Origin: Cydia pomonella
Lineage: Eukaryota; Arthropoda; Insecta; Lepidoptera; Tortricidae
Length of the DNA stretch: 64,000 nucleotides
Reading direction: 5' to 3'
Assembly (NCBI RefSeq): GCF_033807575.1
Contig: NC_084724.1
Span: 11,151,228-11,215,227, forward strand
Below the pieces are notes generated by a model. That model ran no database searches, was not told where the DNA came from, and was given only the letters and a program-made list of their open reading frames with translations. A program made the position numbers and the translations under genes. Shown piece by piece: positions 57,291 to 64,000 of the stretch; position 1 is the first letter of the stretch; each line of letters opens with the position of its first letter.

Positions 57291-58740
57291 AAGCGAGCCC
57301 GAAGGGCGAGCTTCAGGCTGGGAGGCCGAAGGCCGACCCCGGCGGAGGGCCGAAGGCCCGGAGCCTTCACCCCGACCCCCAAGCGTGCAACCCCCAGTAA
57401 CTAAAAGCGAGGCCGAAGGCCGAGCTGCGTGCGTACGGTGCTCCCAAGCGTTCTACCAAGTCGACTGTCTTGATAAGCGGAGCCGGCGGGCCGAAGGCCC
57501 GACGGCGACGCGTCGAGGCCAGCGAAGGCCGAAGGCCGAGCTCCGCGTAGGGCCGAAGGCCCGAAGCGTCACCTGAGAGGGGGAAGTTGGAGCTTAAACA
57601 CGACCCAATAGGAAAAGTGTCTTAGACAAGCGAAACGGCGGGCCGAAGGCCAAAGGCCGTAGGCCCGACGTGAGCTTGTCAAGACACTTTTACTATTGGG
57701 TCGTGTTTAAGCTCCAACTTCCCGCACTAATCCCGAAGCGAAACCAACCCTCCCCGAGTGTCTTAATAAGCGAAGCGGCGGGCCGAAGGCCCGACGCTGA
57801 GCTTCGAAACCCAGCGAAGGCCGAAGGCCGAGCTCCGCGTAGGGCCGAAGGCCCGGAGCGTCCCACTGGTTCGGCCAAGCACGCGAGGCCGAAGGCCGAG
57901 CTGCGAGAGTGCGGCCCAAAGCGGAAGTACAACCGCATTACATTTCACCTTTGGAAAACAAATATTCTTTATACTAAAAATAACGGGAAAAATGCACTTA
58001 TAGAGCGAACCGGTTACAAGTTAACTGTTTTAATAAGCGAAGCGGCGGGCCGAAGGCCCGACGCTGAGCTTCGAAACCCAGCGAAGGCCGAAGGCCGAGC
58101 TCCGCGTAGGGCCGAAGGCACGGAGCGTCCCATTGGATCGCCCAAGCACGCGAGGCCGAAGGCCGAGCTGCGAGAGTGCGGCCCAAAGCGGAAGTACAAC
58201 CGCATTAACTTTCCCCTTTGGAAAACAAATCTTCTTTATATTAATAACAACAAAAATAACGGGAAAAGTTATAAAGCGAACCGGCAACAAGTCAACTGTC
58301 TTAATAAGCGGAGCCGGCGGGCCGAAGGCCCGACGGCGAAGCGTCGAGGCTAGCGAAGGCCGAAGGCCGAGCTCCGCGTAGGGCCGAAGGCCCGAAGCGT
58401 CCCCTTCGAAGCTCGCCAGCGGGGAAAAAAGTGTAAGTAAAAGTGTCTTAGACAAGCGAAACGGCGGGCCGGAGGCCGAAGGCCGTAGGCCCGACGTGAG
58501 CTTGTCAAGACACTGTTACTATTGGGTCGTGTTTACGCTCCAACTTCCCTTCAACCCCCAAAGTAACTATATTGCGAAGGCCGAAAGCCGAGCTCCGCGT
58601 AGGGCCGAAGGCCCGGAGCGTCCCATTGGATCGCCCAAGCACGCGAGGCCGAAGGCCGAGCTGCGGGAGTGCGTGCTCGCACGCGGACCATTCCTTGCAA
58701 GCAAAAGTACAACTGCTTTACCTTTTCCCTTTGGAAAACA
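57290..58740. repeat. GC-rich domain of GGCCGAAGGCC palindromes
   Basis: The 11-bp palindrome GGCCGAAGGCC and close forms (GGGCCGAAGGCCC) occur dozens of times. Two larger units of about 266 bp (57759-58010 and 58026-58275) are nearly identical, including AT-rich linkers with CTTTGGAAAACAAA. A fold-back at 57583-57722 has arms GAAGTTGGAGCTTAAACACG/inverse around AAGTGTCTTAGACAAGC; a second, one-armed copy is at 58437-58553. The 227-codon frame at 57670-58353 has only repeat-derived, Arg/Ala/Glu/Pro-rich sequence, so I do not call it a gene. Confidence 0.85.
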
Positions 58741-59030
58741 CAAACTTTTACACCTAAACAACAGCAACAACAACAAACACTACAACAACAACACATAAAC
58801 AACAATATTAATAACAACATACGCAAGGCCGAGTGCATGCTCGCACGCGCAACAAAAGTACAACTGCAACACTTCTTCCCTTTGGAAAACAAACTTTTTC
58901 ACTCAAACAACGGCACCTACAACAATAACTCATCAACAACAACATCAACAACAGCACCAACTACAAAAACAACAATACCAACTACAGCACCATGCACACC
59001 GCGGGGCCCACGGGCCCCGCGCACCAAGCA
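58741..59030. repeat. (CAA)n-rich stretch ending in a GC palindrome
   Basis: CAACAA-type repeats dominate to about 58990, followed by CGCGGGGCCCACGGGCCCCG at 58998-59018. It links the GC-rich domain to the 345-bp satellite. Confidence 0.7.
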
Positions 59031-59040
59031 AAATCTAGTT

Positions 59041-61345
59041 TGTATGTTGTGATACTAGCTAACTGTCACATAGGTCGAAAATCCCTTGCTTGCCGTCCTT
59101 CATGCTAAAAATCTTTGAAAACTGCAACTATTTGAAATATTTTGGGTATATTTGACTTGGTCTCCCCTTTTCCCCCAAATAGTAGTCTACTTTTACTTAA
59201 AGCTCTGCCCAGTTGTGTAGCTTGATCATCTAACTGTATAATTCAGGTTTCAAAGTTCTCTTGCGGGCCGTTTTAGCGCTTGTAGGTCTCAGCAGCCACT
59301 AAACTAAGAAAATCATTTTTTTTTTACTTTTCAGTAAATTGACTAGTCTTATCGATCGAGTATCAACTTGCGATGCACAATCATTTGTATGTTGTGACAC
59401 TAGCTAACTGTCACACAGGTCGAAAATCCCTTGCTTGCCGTCCTTCATGCTAAAAATCTTTGAAAACTGCAACTATTTGAAATATTTTGGGTATATTTGA
59501 CTTGGTCTCCCCTTTTCCCCCAAATAGTAGTCTAGTTTTACTTAAAGCTCTGCCCAGTTGTGTAGCTTGATCATCTAACTGTATAATTCAGGTTTCAAAG
59601 TTCTCTTGCGGGCCGTTTTAGCGCTTGTAGCTCTCAGCAGCCACTAAACTAAGAAAATCATTTTTTTTTTTACTTTTTAGTAAATTGACTAGACTTATCG
59701 ATCGAGTATCAACTTGCGATGCACAATCATTTGTATGTTGTGACACTAGCTAACTGTCACTTAGGTCGAAAATCCCTTGCTTGCCGTCCTTCATGCTAAA
59801 AATCTTTGAAAACTGCAACTATTTGAAATATTTTGGGTATATTTGACTTGGTCTCCCCTTCTCCCCCAAATAGTAGTCTAGTTTTACTTAAAGCTCTGCC
59901 CAGTTGTGTAGCTTGATCATCTAGCTGTATTCTTCAGGTTTCAAAGATCTCTTGCTGGCCGTTTTAGCGCTTGTAGCTCTCAGCATCCTCTAAACTAAGA
60001 AAATCATTTTTTTTACCTTTCAGTAAATTGACTAGTTTTATCGATCGAGTATCAACTTGCGATGCACAATCATTTGTAGGTTTTTACAATAGGTAAATGT
60101 CACATAAGTCAAAAATCCCTTGCTTGCCGTCCTTCATACTAAAAATCTTTGAAAACTGCAACTTTTTTAAATTTGTTTGGTATATTTGCCTTGGTCTCCC
60201 CTTTTCCTCCAAATAGTAGTCTAGTACTACTTAAAGCTCTGACCAGTTGTGTAAGCTTGATCATCTAGCTGTATACTTCAGGTTTCAAAGATCTCTTGCT
60301 GGCCGTTTTAGCGCTTGTAGCTCTCAGCAGCCACTTAACTAAGAAAATCATTTTTTTTTACCTTTCAGTAAATTGACTAGTTTTATCGATCGAGTATCAA
60401 CTTGCGATGCACAATCATTTGTAGGTTGTTACAATAGGTAAATGTCACATAAGTCAAAAATCCCTTGCTTGCCGTCCTTCATACTAAAAATCTTTGAAAA
60501 CTGCAACTTTTTTAAATATGTTTGGTATATTTGACTTGGTCTCCCCTTCTCCCCCAAATAGTAGTCTAGTTTTACTTAAAGCTCTGACCAGTTGTGTAGC
60601 TTGATCATCTAACTGTATACTTCAGGTTTCAAAGATCTCTTGCTGGCCGTTTTAGCGCTTGCAGCTCTCAGCAGCCACTAAAGTAAGAAAATCATTTTTT
60701 TTACCTTTCAGTAAATTGACTAGTTTTATCGATCGAGTATCAACTTGCGATGCACAGTCATTTGTAGGTTGTGACACTAGCTAACTGTTACATAGGTCAA
60801 AAATCCCTTGCTTGCCGTCCTTCATGCTAAAAATGTTTGAAAACTGCAACATTTTTAAATAATTTGGCTACATTTGCCTTGGTCTTCCCTTTTCTCCTAG
60901 ATAGTAGTAAAGTATCACTTTAAGCTCTTAGCGGCTCTTTAGCCTGATGATCTAGCTGTATAGTTCAGGTTTCAAAAACCTCTTGCTGGCCGTTTTAGCA
61001 CTCGTAGCTCTCAGCAGCCGCTTAACTTAGATTATCAAAATATTTTTCTTTTCAGTAAATTGACTAGTCTTATCGATCGAGTATCAACTTGTGATGCACA
61101 ATCATTTATAGGTTGTGTTACTAGCTAACTATCACATAGGTCGATAATCCCTTGCTTGCCGTCCTTCATGCTAAAAATCTTTGAATATTGCAACTATTTC
61201 GAATATTTTGTGTTCAGTTTGCCTTGGTCTCCCCTTTTCTCCAAGTTAATGGTCGAGTATCACTTAAAGCTTTCAGCAGCTCTTTAGCTTGATTATGTAG
61301 CTATCTATCTGCATGGAAACGGTTTTGAAAACCTCTTGCTTGCCT
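59041..61345. repeat. 345-bp satellite array, seven units
   Basis: Units start at 59041, 59386, 59732, 60075, 60420, 60763 and 61107 (spacing 343-346). Each contains AAATCCCTTGCTTGCCGTCC, TTGGTCTCCCCTT and TTATCGATCGAGTATCAACT. Units one and two are almost identical and divergence increases to the right; the last is the most decayed and fades at about 61345. The array is non-coding. Confidence 0.95.
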
Positions 61346-61623
61346 TTTTACTAGGCAATATTACAGATAGCATGAGTGCTTTGACGAAAGTGAATATATT
61401 TTAGTTTTGCATTAATTTTAGTCCTTTTTGGTCTGTTTACTTTGTAATTACATGCATCAGGTGCTCTTTTACTGGTTCTCTATGACATTTTTTACGTTTA
61501 AAATTTTGACTTCTTAATTTGGTTGGGTTATCGGCGGCTGCTAACTTTGGCTGCTAACTTCACACCGGTTTTTTTCCATTGTCCCTGTTCGCCGAACGGC
61601 GACGATAATAACTAATCATTCCG

Positions 61624-61723
61624 NNNNNNNNNNNNNNNNNNNNNNNNNNNNNNNNNNNNNNNNNNNNNNNNNNNNNNNNNNNNNNNNNNNNNNNNNNNNN
61701 NNNNNNNNNNNNNNNNNNNNNNN
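61624..61723. other. Assembly gap, 100 N
   Basis: Exactly 100 N, so a placeholder of unknown true length. It lies between the satellite and the right copy of the segmental duplication. Confidence 0.98.
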
Positions 61724-62037
61724 TGCGGTGAGGGAAAATGACCGAAAGGGATAGTCTTATATATATTTCAGTAGGAGTAGCAGAGAAAGCGCTATTTTTG
61801 TTTGTCCTCGTCACATTCTAATTTTTTTAATTTCCCATCGTAAATTTTAGTATGGTTTATGGGTGCAACAAATAACCCGACCAAATTACGTAGGTTGTTT
61901 TTGGTATGTTGTCAGGAACGTTAAAATGTGTTTTTAATTTTGTCGCATTGCGCATGTGTTGTCCCTTACGGGCACTTGCGTAAAGCACAACTACTTATTG
62001 GGATCCTACCATCTATGGTATAATTCCATTGTCATTA

Positions 62038-62189
62038 AAGTCAAACCAAGATAAATTGGCAGCGATTTTGATAGCCCAGACAGCGCAAGTGTTATTTTAA
62101 ACGTCAAACATCTATGAAATTATAACGTTTACTTAACACATGCACAGACCGGGCTATCAAAACCGCTGCCAATTCAGCTTTGTCTGACT
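62038..62189. mobile_element. Fold-back MITE, copy 2
   Basis: Differs from 44753-44904 at about three positions and an indel near the right edge. Confidence 0.8.
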
Positions 62190-62396
62190 TTAGATATATG
62201 TATGGCCAAATTTGAATTCAATTTGACAACGAGAAGTTTTACGTAGAATAAAAAAATAGAATATGGTAGAGAACGCCTAATGGCTTAAGTCCGTCTTTTG
62301 TACTGTAAGGTTTTTTCTTTTGTGCAATAAAGGTTAAATAAAATAAATTAAATTTGTAAGCACTTAATTATATTATGAGTGAAGCGAAATATAAGT

Positions 62397-62674
62397 ACCA
62401 TCATGTATATGTACATAATTATATGTATTAGTCTATCTTTTATACATTATATAAGTAGTAGTATTTAACTATTTATATATTTTTAATATTATTTGACTTC
62501 ACGTTTAATTTTTTCCTTATTATTTGTTATTATTTTTTCCTGCACCAACATACACAAATGTCTCTGTTTGACCCAATGGTTGACTGGTAGAGAATGCCTT
62601 TTGGCATTAAGTTCGCCATTTGTACATTTTTCTTTATGTGTGCAATAAAGTTTAAATAAATAAATAAATAAATA
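62397..62674 (+). mobile_element. Retroposon insertion specific to the right duplicate
   Basis: About 280 bp ending GCAATAAAGTTTAAATAAA and (AAAT)n, flanked by ATAAGT-like direct repeats. The left copy reads straight across (AATATAAGTGTGTAG at about 45117). The end is related to the LINE tail at 45010-45085. Confidence 0.8.
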
Positions 62675-63139
62675 AGTGTGTAGAAAAACCAGACTCCTAA
62701 CTTATGTTCATAAACAGAATCACTCGTATAAATGACTCGCATATTCATATATAAACTCGTATAAAGCCATTTCGGCTGCAGAATTTGCAAAATAAATGGA
62801 CCTTCTATATTTCGTTTAGATCATACTTAATTCAGTTATTTCATTCACGAATGCCCGCCATTAAAATAAAGAATATTCACTAGTGAAAGGACCTTGAGGT
62901 TATTTCGTGTTGTTAACATTTTGATCCCTTTTTTGTGCGACTTTTTTAACTTTAGTAGGATGATTTGAAAGTCACGATCTTCTCATGCAAGAATAATCAA
63001 CTTCTTGATTGAAACCGTCTTTTTACTTTTTGGGTTTTTACATTTACTACGGAACGCTAAGTGCTTTGAGCTAGTATACATTTGTATTAAAGAGATTGGT
63101 TATAAAAACACAAGCCATTAAAATAAAATATATTAGTAT

Positions 63140-63281
63140 ATATTTAGTAGTTAAAAGAAAATCAGGACGACCACGAAAGCGATGGAGCGACGATATAGTA
63201 GCCACGGCCGGTCAAAGATGGCTAAATAAGGCAAAGGACAGAGACGAATGGAACAAATTGGAGGAGGCCTTTACCCAATAA
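63140..63281 (+). mobile_element. RTE-like LINE tail (right duplicate)
   Basis: Encodes the same end as 45826-45968 (RPRKRWSDDIV, DRDEWNKLEEAFTQ, stop). Confidence 0.75.
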
Positions 63282-64000
63282 AGTGGGGTTCCTATCAACT
63301 TTTAGTTTGAAAGAAAAAAAAAAACATTAAATTAAGTTGAAATATACTAACCATAATAAGTTTAATTAATGTACCTAAATGATACCAAGTGTGTAAGTAG
63401 TTGATAAGAAAATAAAGAGGCTTTTTATTATTTTATTATTATTATTTATTATATTTTTTTGTAGTAAGGTAATAAAGGTTGTAAGATAATAAAACCTCTC
63501 CATTATTGTTAAGGGGGCTTCTATCAGTTAAAAGCCAACCAAAGATATTGATTTTATAAATATTATATGCTCAGATAGTACAATAGGATGTGTTGTTTTA
63601 AACAATTCGAACACGTCTTGGTAAATACCAAGTTTGAAGTTTGAAATGATTGAGTTGAAATTTGACATACATTTCTAAAACCCATGGAAATGAAATTTTT
63701 TTTTTATACTACGTCGGTGGCATACGAGCATACGGCCCGCCTGATGGTAAGCAGTCTCCGTAGCCTATGTACGCCTGCAACTCCAGAGGAGTCACATGCG
63801 CGTTGCCGACCCTAGAATTCCCCCCCCCCCCTCGTTGAGCTCTGGCAGCCTTACTCACTTACTTATATTATGATTATATCGAGCTCAAATGATGATGACG
63901 ACCTGAGATCGCTACATCAGCTCTAAGATCAAGCAATGCACCCTCGCTTAGATTGTTTGGTAGAATCGTCTCAAGATAGTAGATGATTATTGAAAGAAAA

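Larger units (their letters stand above)
61724..64000. repeat. Segmental duplication, right copy (runs off the window)
   Basis: Collinear with 44440-46490. It begins at the gap edge, so its true left end is unknown. It lacks the 236-bp MITE, and has an extra retroposon at 62397-62674 and a longer version of the repeat at 63700-63977. Confidence 0.88.

Noticed and set aside
57670..58353. 227-codon open frame, Arg/Ala/Glu/Pro-rich
   Set aside because: It is a by-product of the GC-rich GGCCGAAGGCC repeat, which is open in several frames on both strands. There is no non-repetitive domain or promoter.
59041..61345. CRISPR-like array of regularly spaced repeats
   Set aside because: The whole 345-bp unit repeats, with no short constant repeat and variable spacers, and the context is eukaryotic.

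Overview
This window looks like nuclear DNA of a moth or butterfly (Lepidoptera). It is AT-rich and intron-containing, and it is crowded with small transposable elements of the kinds seen in lepidopteran genomes: tRNA-derived SINEs, many fold-back MITEs, 3' tails of non-LTR retrotransposons, and a Kabuki/CsRn1-like gypsy element. A 100-base run of N at 61624-61723 marks an assembly gap. The species cannot be named from the sequence alone.

The main gene content is a cluster of tiny secreted Kazal-type serine-protease-inhibitor-like genes that single-frame ORF finding misses, because each is cut into three short exons. All share one architecture: a 16-nt first exon, a second exon of 118-124 nt carrying the rest of the signal peptide and cysteines 1-4, and a third exon with cysteines 5-6 and the stop. 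The introns are always in phase 1, then phase 2. I assembled genes at 11992-13133, 19608-21919, 24133-28986, 33072-34330 (first exon tentative), 35707-37671 and 40225-44040, all on +. There is an exon-2 relic at 37976-38037 and a diverged minus-strand member at 10005-10658. The cluster grew by duplication of a two-gene block: copy A is 20364-30230, copy B is 33738-37885, and a third copy survives only as a scrap near 37976-38405. The residue at the presumed P1 position differs from gene to gene (Lys, Ser/Phe, Phe, Met, Asp). One copy has lost and displaced cysteines.

Layout. Positions 1-9900 hold no recognisable host gene, only SINEs, LINE tails, a decayed reverse transcriptase and four fold-back elements. 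Positions 10005-13133 hold the first two Kazal loci. Positions 14020-18827 are a complete, apparently recent gypsy retrotransposon on the minus strand. Positions 19608-44040 are the rest of the Kazal cluster, with introns and flanks filled by transposons; these include a TA-flanked element in a 3' flank and an internally deleted transposase gene nested in a LINE tail inside an intron. Positions 44440-46490 recur near the right end (61724-64000) as a diverged segmental duplication. At 47481-47543 on minus there is a probable first coding exon of an unidentified host gene, with a GC-rich promoter-like patch at 50600-50720.

Positions 51060-54400 are a 3.3-kb inverted element built from about 170-bp sub-repeats. 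Positions 56150-61350 are three successive tandem-repeat domains: about 247-bp units, a GC-rich palindromic GGCCGAAGGCC domain, and a 345-bp satellite of seven units that runs up to the assembly gap. No genuine tRNA, rRNA or CRISPR was seen; the tRNA-like boxes belong to SINEs.
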